Shown here: one piece after another, positions 1 through 10,549 of the stretch
How the letters are laid out: each line of letters opens with the position of its first letter
Numbering within the stretch: position 1 is the first letter of the stretch
Assembly (NCBI GenBank): GCA_026874595.1
Contig: CM049310.1
Span: forward strand, 78,113,056-78,177,055
Origin: Sipunculus nudus
Lineage: Eukaryota; Annelida; Sipuncula; Golfingiida; Sipunculidae
Direction of reading: 5' to 3'
DNA length: 64,000 nt
Position numbers and translations under genes: made by a program
The notes under the pieces: model-generated
Seen by the model: the letters and a program-made list of their open reading frames with translations, nothing else
Told to the model about the DNA's origin: nothing
Databases searched by the model: none

Positions 1-275
1 CTCTACTCTCTTCCACAGGTAACACACATCTTCCTGTCAGCAGGTCTCTAGCTCTCTCATGATTAGACCTTGCTTAAGCGAGCAGCTGTGGCAGCTACAT
101 CGTGAATTTTGAACAAGCTCATCCATAATAAGGCAGAAATCTTAATTGCCAATTAATCAGCATAAAATACTCTAGCCAAAATTGTTTGAATGCCTTATCA
201 TTAAGAGCACATGCACAGGAAACTGGTTAGTTTTACAAGCCTTTATTTGCTTGCTCAAAATTCATGATATACCAG

Positions 276-373
276 AGAGCAGCTTAATGAAGAAAGGTCT
301 CCTCACCACAGAGCAAGAGACTTCCTTTTTGGAAGATACCAGACTTCTACCCAGTACCATTACTCTTAACATG
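276..373 (+). CDS. Tentative internal exon of coiled-coil gene (exon A)
   Basis: The frame stays open through this stretch and ends LLPSTITLNM at a consensus donor (ATG|GTAAGG). It exits in phase 0, which matches the phase-0 start of the next exon at 2716. The best acceptor I see is the CCAG ending at 275; CACAG ending at 311 is a shorter alternative. Both have only moderate pyrimidine tracts, so the left edge is uncertain. Entering at 276 requires two bases to complete the first codon. The peptide includes GLLTTEQETSFLEDTRLLPS, which is acidic and polar and consistent with the rest of the protein. The upstream exons lie outside the window. The reading frame also runs open upstream and downstream of the exon for a short way, which is not evidence for coding. 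I do not recognise the family. Confidence 0.5.
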
Positions 374-1251
374 GTAAGGAGGATGATGGATCATGTCAAC
401 AAGAAGAACATAATTCTTGTCTATTTACAAAGGTTACATGGAAGTCTGCGATATGGAAGATTTTACTGGAAATAAACTTTTACAAGATACAGGATTGTAT
501 GACTAATGAATCATTTTAAGTAGAATAATATTGATTTGATTGGAGATAATTAAATTTGCATCAGTGTATGTTGTGCTATGGTTCAAACAGAAATGAAAAT
601 ACATAGTTTATGTGTATTCACCTTTTCTCTCTCTTGTGTTTCATTTGTTCAGAGACTGAAGGTAAACTTACCACATCAGCACTTAAGCAGTACTGCACAC
701 GCTTGTAGTACAAGAAGTGCTATTAGTACAACCCTTGTGTATCACATATCCCACCCTCACTTTGTATCACACCTTTCCTTAATATTATTGTAAGACCATC
801 TAAATGGCGGTGTGCAAGGGGCTGAAAGTCTGCCATATTCTGTTCTACTTGCAACCATCAGTGTATCTTTAGCAGTGTTTAACGGACAGGAACTTTTTCA
901 TTATATAATGGTATTAATGAAACAATATAACAGGGTCTTAAGTGATGCTTTGTCAAGAACTGACACCCTTAAGCCCAACAGGGTTCATGTGAGTCCTTAG
1001 AAACTAAAAAATTTCAAGAACAAAAACTTGAAGAATTCAAGAAGATACATATACTTAAATTTTTATAAGAAAAATGACCAGAAATTCATAAATGTTTTTA
1101 AAATCTTGCATTTGCGTTCTGTCCTTTAATTTTACTGCTGTTGAATGCTGAATGAAGGTATTTGAACACAGAAAAGTCAAACTGCAGAGCAGCATAGACT
1201 TGGTGTAGTCCTGTTCCCTGTTGTTTCTCTGGATGATCTGCTTTTCCATAC

Positions 1252-1332
1252 CCGGAGTCTTGTTATGCGATCATCTTTGGTGATCTTGGTTAACTTCATG
1301 CATTCAGCAGCAATGATTGGAATGCCAGCCAT
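1252..1332 (-). pseudogene. Possible antisense exon or coding relic inside an intron
   Basis: On the minus strand an 81-base segment reads MAGIPIIAAECMKLTKITKD and then DRITRLR, 27 codons without a stop. It sits between an AG acceptor (TTCATACAG) and a GTATGG donor, in phase 0 at both ends. Reading on past the donor with a one-base shift gives another protein-like stretch (MEKQIIQRNNREQDYTKSM), so this could instead be one coding relic broken by a frameshift. No flanking exons on the minus strand could be linked to it, and I do not recognise the protein. Weak acceptor, short length and lack of partners keep confidence low. Confidence 0.25.
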
Positions 1333-1973
1333 CTGTATGAACACATATTTATTGGCAAACATAGCCATTCATCAGAAATTTTATAAAAAATACTGAGATT
1401 TGTCCTTGAAATCTGTTGGATTGGGTCCTTAAAAGTCATTAAAGGTCCTTAAACTTGCACTTAAGTTTTGAGTGGGAACCCTGCAGCTCAAAACCCCTGC
1501 CCAAACTATTTGCACACCTTGCACCTCGTAATTGATAATTAATATATTTATAATATACCCATATGATCATCATCTATTAGTTATGTGTGCACCCCTGTGT
1601 TTACCTGCATCCATGTGTGATCCATCATTTTATTTCCTTAATGTGCCTAATGTTTACTTTGCTTACTAAACTTGAAGATTATCCACTTGTTAGTGTTGTC
1701 GTTAAGCTTATAAAGACAATACAGTGTAATGTTGTTTGCATTTTCCTCACCAGATGGCAGCAGAATCAGGCCTCAGTTCTCATGTCATGAGTGTAACAGC
1801 CACATTCCTTCCAAACCAAGAAAGATTGAATGGAATGTTAAGGATTTACATTTCCACATTATGATAAGATAATAAGTTAGGAAGCAAACCTCCCACTCAT
1901 CTTACTTGGTATCAGAAACACTAACAAACATTCATTCTTTCTTAAAAGAAAAGTTGATTTTGTGAACTGCGTA

Positions 1974-2122
1974 TACAGTAGAACCTCTCAGTTATAGACC
2001 GTCCCAGGCCCTCGATTTTGGCCTGCAGTTGAGACATGTCCATATTAGAAAGGCGAACATTGCATAGAACAGCCTCAGGGGTCTTTAATAGACAGCATCC
2101 CATGAGGAGAGGTTCTAATGTG
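1974..2122. mobile_element. Pogo-like MITE, copy 1 (degraded)
   Basis: The left end reads TACAGTAGAACCTC and the right end GAGGTTCTAATGTG, an imperfect inverted repeat flanking about 150 bp without coding potential. The end resembles four other elements in this window (6455, 8981, 29083, 35710). TA-containing termini and the CAGTGGAACC-type end fit Tc1/mariner-pogo MITEs. Confidence 0.5.
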
Positions 2123-2715
2123 AACCTTATTTGATTAAGGATATTAAAGGCAGTACTAGTAGTTAATAATATGCAGCACAGTGTAATATTTGTTTAATAT
2201 GATTTGTGTAATATTATCAGATAGACTTTGTGATGTGCGCCTAGCAAATCCAAATGTCACAGAAACTGGTGCCTATTACTGATATAGGGAGGAAGAGAGT
2301 TGTGTACTTTCTTGCATTTATTTAAATCTAAACATCTTTGAAATGTATGGGTTTTATATCATTGGCTCATAAAACTCCTTGGTATCAAGTAACACATTTT
2401 TGTTAGTGGGAGATTTTTTTTTAAATACAGGTATTATTCTGCTCCATCTGATCACAAACTTGTAATATGATCTACCCATTCTGAATTGCTGTTGAGGACT
2501 TCTGATTCTTCCAAGCATAGAAGAATATAGGTTTCAGTATATGTAATCTGACTGCTGTTTTGAGTAAATTGCTAAATATTTTCAAATAATTATTCTCATC
2601 ACTTTCTATTTTTGTATCTCTTTTACTCTTGTGTAGAACATGAAATATAACTTGAGACTTATTGAACATCAATTGTTAATTTGTTAATATATTCAAATTC
2701 TTAACTGTTTTTCAG

Positions 2716-2874
2716 AGCACCACATACATCTCTATCAAAGATATGTCAGTGATCGCAGAAAACATCAAATTGTGCCTTAAGGAACAGCAGAGACTAATAG
2801 GCCAGTTCTGGTTGTCCCAGCTACCCAAGAACTCCAGCAGTGGAGAACCATATGATTTCAGGAAGGTTTTAGAG
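2716..2874 (+). CDS. Internal exon of coiled-coil gene (exon B)
   Basis: A 159-base exon of 53 codons, phase 0 at both ends. The acceptor is strong (GTTTTTCAG) and the donor is GAG|GTGAGG. It begins STTYISIKDMSVIAENIKLC and contains KEQQRLIGQFWLSQLP, then a Ser-rich patch and YDFRKVLE. The N-terminal half is amphipathic and helical in character, with a conserved-looking QFW aromatic segment. The other two frames contain stops. It joins in frame to the 6297 exon, giving KVLE then ENLTLKKE. No catalytic or binding motif is visible. A structural or scaffold role is inferred only from composition. Confidence 0.75.
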
Positions 2875-3312
2875 GTGAGGTGTATGAAATTATAGAATTG
2901 TGAGCTTTATGTGGTGCAGTTTGACAACACAAATCCCTGTTATGCTTGAACAGGCAGCTCAGAGTAGCCTGTTCTCAAACCGAAACAGGTCACCAAACTG
3001 AAACTTGTCACCCTAAAGCTGATACATTTGACCGATATTTACAAAGAGTGCTGTATTCAGTTTCAAAGTGACTGTGTTGTATAGGTCATGTAATCATGTA
3101 TTAGGTTGACAATGCATTTTCTCTACACAGTGTCACTGACAGTATGAAAAGGAAAAAAATAATATGACACAAAGTGTTCTCTAAATCATTATCATTGTTG
3201 TTGCTGTAAATCTGATTTATTCATTAAATTTTCTTTAGGGTGGTTCCCAATTAGGGCAGAAAAAAAATCTTGTTATTGAAAGGAAAAAAAACTTGTTATA
3301 TGAAAGCTTGAT

Positions 3313-3488
3313 ATTGCATTTTGAATCCAGCCCAAATGTGAAACATGCGACAAGTCTCTTTGGTTAGATTACGCAGGGATACAAGCTCTCGTTGGTCTGA
3401 TTCTGGGCCCTGTGCCAGAACAGGTGTTATCAGACCAGCAAGAGCAGGTGTTGCGTGTTTAAAATTTGGGCTGGAAGCAAAATGCAAT
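3313..3488. mobile_element. Foldback MITE with 25-bp terminal inverted repeats
   Basis: The left arm 3313-3337 and right arm 3464-3488 are inverted copies matching at 23 of 25 positions (starting ATTGCATTTTG and ending CAAAATGCAAT). A second nested pair (GGTCTGAT near 3390 and ATCAGACC near 3431) makes most of the 176 bp self-complementary. The short ORFs on both strands here follow from this symmetry and are not genes. Confidence 0.65.
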
Positions 3489-3944
3489 ACCTTGCTCTCA
3501 ATACAATGCTTTGCTCTGCCAGCACCCAGAGAACCTTGCTATACAAAGCAGCCGTTGAACGAAATGATTTCTAGGACAAATGCAGTATATAACACCTGTT
3601 GATTTCATTATTGTGTAACTATTGATATGTTATACCAAATTAAGTTTGGGGGATTTAATTTATGTTGACAAAAAAATATTGTACCAGACTTGTGATTATT
3701 AAAGTGTAACTGATGTCCATACTGATTTAATAGTCCGCCAGACTGGCTTTAAAATGCTCAATATTGCACTGCTGATCATTCAGTCTCTGATAGGTGCACA
3801 TAATCTATATGGACCCACATATGTACAGCTGTCTGATTGATGGTTTCCTTTCATAAGTTGCAGCTACATTTTGTTATTGTCAGTGTTTTAAAGTGAACTT
3901 TTAATTTCACTTTTCTCGGCCTTTGATCACTATTTATTTTTATT

Positions 3945-5832
3945 GCTTGCCGGAAGATTTCCGGCAAGCATGTTGGTCAGTTGCGTATGTCCATTTGTCT
4001 GTTTGTTTTTTTGTTTGTTTTTTAGTTTGTTTTTTTGTTTGTTTGTCTGCGCTCTCCTGGCCACAATTTTGCAGCAATCGACATGACCCTTACAGGGGTG
4101 ATTGACAACCGAACACCCTGGAACCCTATTGTTTTTGGTCAACATTGCTCCAAGGTCAAGGGTCAAGGTCACGACAGGTGTGGTTAACGGTTTTTGCACT
4201 ATAACTTCGCCATAAATAGGCTTATCCACTTCTGCAATAGCTCATTTTTTTCGTCATCACCTGGCCTTTCTTTTGATATGTAGCTTACTTAAATTTGCCG
4301 TTACCATGGTTACATTTTTTGGGCAAAAATCATGGAAATTGGAAATAACAAGACCATTTTTTTGTAACCTTGTCAGTTTTTAAGCTAGGCAGATCTAGTT
4401 TTCGGCATTTTGTTCCTCATGACCAGCTTGATACGACAGAACTGAAAGTCACGCCAAATCTCACGCCATATCTCGTCAAACGAGAAAAAACGAGACTTCG
4501 CGGAAATGCTTATAACTCGGCGACTTTTACAGCTAGACAGGTCTGGTTTTCGGCATTTCGTTCCACCAAACAAGCTTGACACGACAGAGCTGCAAAACAG
4601 GCCAAATCTCGCACCGTATCTCGTCAAACGGGAAAACACGGGATTTCACGGAAATGCTTATAACTGGGCCAGTTTTACAGCTAGACACGTCTGGTTTTCG
4701 GCATTTAGTTCCACTAGACCAGCTTGACACGACAGATATGCAATTTTGGCAAAATCTCGCACCGTATCTCGTCAAACGAGAAAACACGAAATTTCACGGA
4801 AATGCTTATAACTCGGCCAGTTTTACAGCTAGACACGTCTGGTTTCCGGCATTTCCTTCCACATGACCAGCTTGACACGATAGATGTGCAAGTCAGGACA
4901 AATCTCGCACCCTATCTCGTCAAACGAGAAAACACGAGATTTCACGGAAATACTTATAACTCGGCGAGTTTTACAGCTAGACAGGTCTAGTTTTCGGCAT
5001 TTTCTTTCACATGACCTGCTGGATATGACAGAACTGAAAGTCAGGCCGAATGTCGCACCGTATCTCGTCAAACGAGAAAACATGAGATTTCACGGCATTG
5101 ATTATAACTCGGCGAGTTTTATAGATAGACACTTCTGGTTTCCGGCATTTTGTTCCACTAGACCAGCTTGACACGACAGACATGCATGTCAGTCAAAATC
5201 TCCCACCGTATCCCGTCAAACGAGAAAACACGACATTTCGCGGAACTGCAGCTAGACAGGTCTAGTTTTCGGCATTTAGTTCCACATGACCCGCTTGGCA
5301 TGACAGAACTCCAAGTCAGGCACAATCTCGCACCGTATCTCGTCAAACGAGAAAACACGAGATTTCACCAAAATCCTTTTAACTCGGCGATTTTTACAGG
5401 TACGAAGGTCTAGTTTTCGGCATTGTGTCACATATGAACTGCTTGATTAGATAAAGCCATAAGTCTGCCCAAATCTCGCACCATATCTTGTGCAACGTGA
5501 ACAAACGAGATGTCACTGAAATGCTTATAACTTGGCGCCTTTTACAACAAAGTAGTTCTAGTTTTCGGCATTTTGTCACATATGAACAGCTTGACATGAC
5601 AAACCTGAAAACGTCTCACTGCTTCTTTTCAAACGAGATTAACGGGATTTCAATGAAAAAATTTTGAACTTGGTCCCTTTTACACTAGAAAGATATGCAG
5701 CTGTTAAAGGTCAGCATGCATAAATAAACATATTATCCGTTTCTGCTGCCCCCACAATGATGCTCATTCATATGACCGTTTCTACATGCACTCTCTGTCT
5801 ATCTGTCTGTATCATTTCCATTTCCGGCAAGC
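3945..5832. mobile_element. Non-autonomous element carrying a ~148-bp tandem array
   Basis: The left edge is a perfect 11-bp-arm hairpin (GCTTGCCGGAA, 3-base loop, TTCCGGCAAGC; 3945-3969). The same word TTCCGGCAAGC recurs at 5822-5832, marking the likely right edge. Between them lie a T/G-rich leader with GTCTGTTTG runs, a CAAGGTCAAGGGTCAAGG segment near 4150, and a tandem array (4350-5690). There is no transposase or Rep ORF. Organisation recalls bivalve 'pearl'-like or Helentron-type elements with tandem cores; that family placement is inference. Confidence 0.5.
4350..5690. repeat. ~148-bp satellite-like array, about nine copies
   Basis: The word GTCAAACGAGAAAA or a close variant recurs near 4477, 4621, 4769, 4918, 5067, 5214, 5342, 5489 and 5625. 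Spacings are mostly 144-149, with one shortened unit (128) and a decayed last unit. Each unit carries ATAACTCGGCGAGTTTTACAG and TTTTCGGCATT. Short ORFs appear on both strands because the units are similar; they change frame from unit to unit and are not coding. Confidence 0.85.
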
Positions 5833-6296
5833 GCGTGACCTCTGGTCATCTTGTTTTTTTATTATTTATTTTTTTTATCATCATACTATGGTCTAAAATT
5901 GTTATATTGAAACGTACACTGTGGGTTGATGTTCAAATATCATTTGACATCACACATATCCAAATTTGATATGTAGACTATGTAGACAATGTTATTTCTG
6001 GTACTTTGATTGTTCTACTTAAGCTATTATAATAAAAAAAAACCTTCTTCCTCGGAGCTTTTTGAATAAATAGCACTTCATGTGTCATATTTTTAGTACC
6101 CCGCCGTAAGGAGAGAGGACTGCTAAAATGGTCCGTGCCTTTCTGTCCGTCCGTCTGTCCCGCCCCAGCACTGATGCCACACTTTCCTAGAAAAAAAATG
6201 ACAGGGGAACATATTTGCTACTTGTTATTATTATATGGGTAAAAATCTGTATTTTATATTGTGTTAATGGTTCAATTGATAGATCTCCTTTTGCAG

Positions 6297-6368
6297 GAAA
6301 ATCTGACATTGAAGAAAGAAATACTTGCAGTGAAGAAGCAAGTTGAGAAGGCAGGGAACAAAACTAAG
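6297..6368 (+). CDS. Internal exon of coiled-coil gene (exon C)
   Basis: A 72-base exon of 24 codons, phase 0 in and out. The acceptor is CTTTTGCAG and the donor AAG|GTAGAT, which is slightly off consensus. It encodes ENLTLKKEILAVKKQVEKAG followed by NKTK. Leu, Ile and Val spacing is heptad-like and Lys/Glu content is high, so this is the start of the clearest coiled-coil stretch in the gene. It continues directly into the 7905 exon. The charge pattern and frame compatibility with both neighbours argue that it is real despite its small size. Confidence 0.75.
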
Positions 6369-6454
6369 GTAGATACCTTTGTGATACATTATTCATATCA
6401 GACCAGATAGTTTCATAATACGCAGAATACTTCAAACAGAGATGCAAAATGAAG

Positions 6455-6701
6455 TACAGTATAACCTCAAATTTCCATATCTCTTTTTTTCTGTAACTTT
6501 GTTTTTCCAAAATTTAAATTGAGGAACCAAAATTTAGCTATATTGACAGAAATGTAGAAATACACCATTCCTGTGGGTATAGCTAACTAGTATACTTAAG
6601 GAAAAAAATTGTTTACCTCGCATATCTGTAACCCCAATTATCTGAACAAATGTTGTGCCCCCGCCCCCCCAGTTTATTCGGATAGTCAAGGTTCTACTGT
6701 A
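6455..6701. mobile_element. Pogo-like MITE, copy 2
   Basis: Starts TACAGTATAACCTC and ends GGTTCTACTGTA, an imperfect inverted repeat with TA at both outer ends. The 247-bp interior has no coding potential and includes a C-rich run. Confidence 0.55.
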
Positions 6702-7190
6702 ATATGTTGTTGAACCAATTTATTTCTGTATCTAAATCTATTTTCATTAGGAACATGTTATATTGTATGAAACAAAACAGTGTCCACATATTGCTTTCTG
6801 TTTGTCTTTTTGTGAACACAGCTTCACTGCAGTTATTAATAAAGCAGTGAGGTATATAAACATGTTTTATTTTCAGAGTTTGTCATTTAACATGCTTTCA
6901 TATTTTGGGGATTTTGTTTTTTTTTTTTTTTGTTTGCTTAGTTATCACTTTGTGTATAAGCAAGCTGGGTGCCCTGATAGACCAGTGTGTCAACTTTAAT
7001 CCCCTGGACATTGAATGTAGATAGTAGTGCTGGACAATTCAGACAAAAAAGCTTTTGCTTTTGAACATGAAAGTATCTCTGTTTTACATGACCTTTAAGA
7101 GATGCACAACTAACATCATCTTCAGGTAGAACGATGTATGAATAGCTATGCTGGTCCATTAAATATTGCATAGAGATATAGAACAAGAAT

Positions 7191-7291
7191 ACACAGAAAA
7201 GGTTGGATCGCCCTGTATGGGAATTGAACCCATCTGTGCTGGTCCTCTGCTCTACCACTGAGCTAACAGGGATCCCCAACCCTTCTCTGTT
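7191..7291 (-). repeat. Foldback element with tRNA-like core, copy 1
   Basis: Read on the minus strand, 7211-7271 has CCTGT/ACAGG closing pairs, an A-box-like TTAGCTCAGTGGTAGAGC and a B-box-like GGTTCAATTCC. The anticodon arm is too short for a working tRNA, so this is a tRNA-derived relic. Outside the core, ACAGAAAAGGTTGGATC on the left pairs with GATCCCCAACCCTTCTCTGT on the right, making a larger foldback. A related copy lies about 280 bp downstream. Confidence 0.6.
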
Positions 7292-7461
7292 TCAGCACAC
7301 TTTCATAGGAACCAGCGAAATGATGTCAGGGTATTATACATACTACATGTATCAAAACAGCAACTTTGCATGCAGCAGTGATTAAAGGATGGCCTTTTGT
7401 GGTGTGCATCATCTATTATCTAGAATGATGAATGAATAGCCATGTTGGTCCATAAACAAGA

Positions 7462-7580
7462 ATACACAGAAAAATTTGTATCACCCTGTATGGGTATCAA
7501 ACCAATGAACCCCCAGATTGCCGTTTGTCTACGCTATCATTGAGCTAACAAGGATCCCTAACCCTTCTGTGTATCAGCAC
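7462..7580 (-). repeat. Foldback element with tRNA-like core, copy 2
   Basis: Diverged copy of the element at 7191-7291, including the AAGAATACACAGAAAA flank. On the minus strand it keeps TTAGCTCAATGATAGCG (A-box-like) and GGTTTGATACC (B-box-like) about 72 nt apart end to end, close to full tRNA length. The arms are mutated, so a functional tRNA is unlikely. Confidence 0.55.
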
Positions 7581-7904
7581 ACTATTATAGGAACCAGCGA
7601 AGTGATGTCAGGGCATCTTAAGCTGAGCACTATGACCTGTAGGTCATATAATTTTCAAGCCATAGCTTGTGTAATGTGGAAGGCACAAAAAGTTGTTTAC
7701 AAACCAGGTGTCTGGCTGCAACAGAGGTGTTAAAACTACATGTTAAAACCCAGATGTACATTTTGGTGTGAATGGCTGCAAATACAATGTACCTGAATAG
7801 CTATTACTGACTGCCCACCCAAGTAATTACAGGTGAAGCGTGTGTGTGTGTGTGTGTAAGGTTATGTTGACTTTGACACCTTATTTTTATTTTTCTATTT
7901 ATAG

Positions 7905-7953
7905 GTCATGTTGCATGACCGGGAAGACTTCAACAGGCAACTCTTGTCAGACC
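7905..7953 (+). CDS. Internal exon of coiled-coil gene (exon D)
   Basis: A 49-base exon (16 codons plus one base) with acceptor CTATTTATAG and consensus donor ACC|GTAAGT. It encodes VMLHDREDFNRQLLSD and leaves in phase 1, so the next exon must supply two bases. The exon at 28135 does this by making CTG (Leu) at the junction. Charged residues and LL spacing continue the helical region of the 6297 exon. It is followed by a 20-kb intron, long for this gene, which may hide a cassette exon at 24505. Confidence 0.75.
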
Positions 7954-8181
7954 GTAAGTATTGATTACACTTAAAAACCAATTAATAGATAATGACAGAG
8001 TAGTGTAACAGTAAAAATGGATTTTATGCTGGGATGCCTTAATCAGGTAATGCTACTATCTCTAGGCTAGGGTGTAACTCAGGCATAAAGCCACAAACGT
8101 CAGGTAATAGCTTCATGTCCTTAAATGGAAGTTAATGATGTGTGAATCAGTAGAGGAAAGAAAATTGATGTTTACTGTATG

Positions 8182-8183
<2 letters not shown>

Positions 8184-8223
<40 letters not shown>
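8184..8223. repeat. (TA)n microsatellite
   Basis: About 20 uninterrupted TA units. Confidence 0.95.
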
Positions 8224-8227
<4 letters not shown>

Positions 8228-8437
8228 GGAAAGTGTCCTGCCAGCCGGTGTAATGATTATTCTATGACGCAGTCTGTCTCATCAGCAGAGAAAAACAAAT
8301 TTTCCTCTGTAAGCTGTGCCATCTCCATAAAAGTTTCATGTCAAGGTGAAATTGTTATGTGCTTTGCACTTCGCCTGTCATCCGTGTACACATAATAAGC
8401 ACCCAAAGTCCCTCCTCTGTTATTGTCACCTGCTTCC

Positions 8438-8700
8438 ACAGAACGGGGGACATTCATTTGGGTTTGTCTGTCCCTCTGTCCGTCCGTCAGGTTTTCCTTT
8501 CTGTGCGATAACTTTCTTAAATATTATCCAATTTCATTCAAATTTAGGTCAGTGATTGCTCTCATGCATACCTTGGTTTGGATTGGTTTTGGAGTGTCCG
8601 TCTGAAAATTTATTATCACCAGCGCCAAATCAAAAAAAAAATTTCCTTTTTTTTTTCCCAATTCACAACAAAAATTATGACGTGGAGACCTCTTCAGGGG
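8438..8700 (+). repeat. Dispersed repeat fragment with CCGTC-rich leader
   Basis: CAGAACGGGGGACATTCATT followed by a GTCTGTCC/CCGTCCGTC run and an AT-rich body. The same leader (CAGAACGGGGAACATTGATT) begins a longer copy at 17375, so this is a truncated family member. Confidence 0.6.
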
Positions 8701-8980
8701 ACAATGAAAGCTAAAACACAGGCACTATGCATGTGGAGACATCTTCAGGGGAAAATAAAAACTAAAACATTGAGAAGGCAAGCATGAAGATCACAGGAAG
8801 CTAGAATAACAAGAGGCGGAAGTGGGGTACATAAATTCCATGAATTTACTTGTTATTCATGTACTTTGTGGCAGAGTATCATGGCAGAATTCTTTGTGAA
8901 AACTTGTTTCGGTGCTTCCACTTTACACTGAGTTGTAGCACTCTGAGTGGCAGTTCTGAGTGGCAGCCTTACAGTTTTAC

Positions 8981-9161
8981 TTCAGTGAAACCTCTTAATA
9001 CGGGTGCCTCTATACTAAGGGCATCTGCAATTTAAGACCACTTACGGGCAGTCCCTTGAAAGTAGGTCCCAAAATCTATAACCACCCTACAAAGGGCACC
9101 TCTCTATTGCATGCTAATTGCCCAGTCCCGTCAGTGTCTGTAATTTTAAGATTTCACTGTA
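8981..9161. mobile_element. Pogo-like MITE, copy 3
   Basis: Starts TTCAGTGAAACCTCTTA and ends TAAGATTTCACTGTA. The 181-bp interior contains the phrase CAGTCCCTTGAAA, which recurs in variant form in copies at 23453 and 29083. Confidence 0.6.
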
Positions 9162-9572
9162 TTTTTTCATTGAATAAAACTTATAAAATTCAATTTTAAG
9201 TTAGAAAGAAACATGATACAGATAGAATTTTAAAAAAAAAACAGTTTTGAGATAGTATCATGCAGTTTGATATCAGCCCATTAACAAGGGGTTTGCTGGC
9301 TCTGGTTGCTTAAAATTGTGTACAATTCAAAAAATTTTTAATTTTCAAAAATGTTAAAAGTATGTGAATTTCATAAATACATATTCCATTAGAAAGAGAT
9401 CTGTACCAGGTAAAAAATGATTTATACTTTATGAGGTCTAATATGCATCTATAACAGCTTTTGGACTGATTTTAAATTTAGGGGTTTTTGCCAGGGATGC
9501 CACTTTAATGTTGGGTGATACAGCAAGATATGGTTTACTTATAATTGGTTTATGCATCTTGAGGTCCAGTGT

Positions 9573-9840
9573 TGAGCATGGTGGTGTAATGGTTAGGGTG
9601 CTGGACTTGTGAACACTGGGTTTAGTTATGGTGTCACATTTGACTGCCCTTTGTGCTAAGACCCCTGGCCAAAGTCTTTACCACAAGATTGCACTCTCTA
9701 AAACCAGGAGTGAATGGGTACTGGTTATGGGTGGCAAGAATATCTAGAAAGAATAACCTTCTAGTGCCTATTATGGCTGCAACTGAATTGTACGCTCTCC
9801 ATGGGGTGGAAAAAAGCTACAAGAATGAACAGGCCTGAAA
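9573..9840 (+). mobile_element. tRNA-derived SINE-like element (plus orientation)
   Basis: The head TGGTGTAATGGTTAGGGTGC resembles a tRNA A box, and GGGTTTAGTT about 30 bp later a degraded B box. The body contains GAGTGAATGGGTACTGG and GTGCCTATTATGGCTGC. A tail-region copy on the other strand at 27010-27190 shares GCCTATTATGGCTGC exactly, which shows that the sequence is repetitive. The 61-codon ORF inside it is incidental. Confidence 0.65.
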
Positions 9841-10510
9841 GACTTGGAAGGCAAAGTGTAAAGTCGGATAATGCTGACGTCAATTAAAATTAAACTGTAA
9901 ACCTTCATCCTTTACTTTCAGAAATTATAAATTTACATTTCATGAAGATGATGCCTGAGGAACAAACATAAACAGTTATATAAATAGTATAAACAGTATT
10001 AATCTGCCTCAGCCTCAAGGTCTGTCAGTGCAACCACATCAGAATAATGACAAATTGACATAAAAGATAACACAGAGGAGGAAAGATGTGCACTGCCTTA
10101 TTAGGGCATAACCACCAAGGCTTTTCTTTAAGTAACATAATTACTGTGCTTTAAGCATGAAGAGTTGAAGTCCTCAAAACAGATTTTGTGATGAACTATT
10201 TCCTCATTGTATAGTTCATACTCATTACACATCACTGCAGTCCAAGGAATCTAAACTAACTTTTGTACCCCTGGTTTGTAATTGGTGGAATAACACCATG
10301 ACTGGATATTAAATAAAAAAATAAATGTGGATGCAAGATCACCTTTTGGAAACTATCCTGGCCATTCCATCTTGGCATTATAAGGGATGGTGAACTATAA
10401 ATATTAAATCATTAATTATATAAATATAATCATGTTATGATGGATTCTGAATATTTATTCTGTTGGTACACAACATTGTTCAGCAATAGTGATATATTTT
10501 AACAGTATAT

Positions 10511-10513
10511 GTA

Positions 10514-10547
<34 letters not shown>

Positions 10548-10549
10548 CG
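10511..10549. repeat. (TG)n-(CG)n tract
   Basis: Alternating purine-pyrimidine run of TG then CG dinucleotides, of the kind that can adopt Z-DNA. It abuts the left end of the TIR element at 10550. Confidence 0.9.

Larger units (their letters stand above)
374..2715 (+). other. Intron of coiled-coil gene
   Basis: Bounded by GTAAGG and TTTTTCAG. It contains a pogo-like MITE (1974-2122) and a short exon-like segment on the opposite strand (1252-1332). Nothing else recognisable was seen. Confidence 0.5.
2875..6296 (+). other. Intron of coiled-coil gene, rich in mobile DNA
   Basis: A 3.4-kb intron (GTGAGG ... TTTTGCAG). It holds a 176-bp foldback element (3313-3488), the 148-bp tandem-repeat element (3945-5832), and a short CCGTCC-rich dispersed-repeat fragment near 6100-6175. 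No other coding exon was seen. Confidence 0.65.
6369..7904 (+). other. Intron of coiled-coil gene
   Basis: Holds a pogo-like MITE (6455-6701), two tRNA-like foldback copies (7191-7291 and about 7462-7580), a poly-T run and a (TG)n tract near 7841-7857. No exon was found. Confidence 0.65.

Noticed and set aside
4370-5597. Overlapping 60-96-codon ORFs on both strands resembling a repeat protein
   Set aside because: They are frame-shifted readings of the 148-bp tandem array, whose unit is not a multiple of three.
7211-7271. Functional tRNA gene
   Set aside because: A- and B-box-like words are present but the anticodon arm is too short and there are repeat copies; treated as tRNA-derived.
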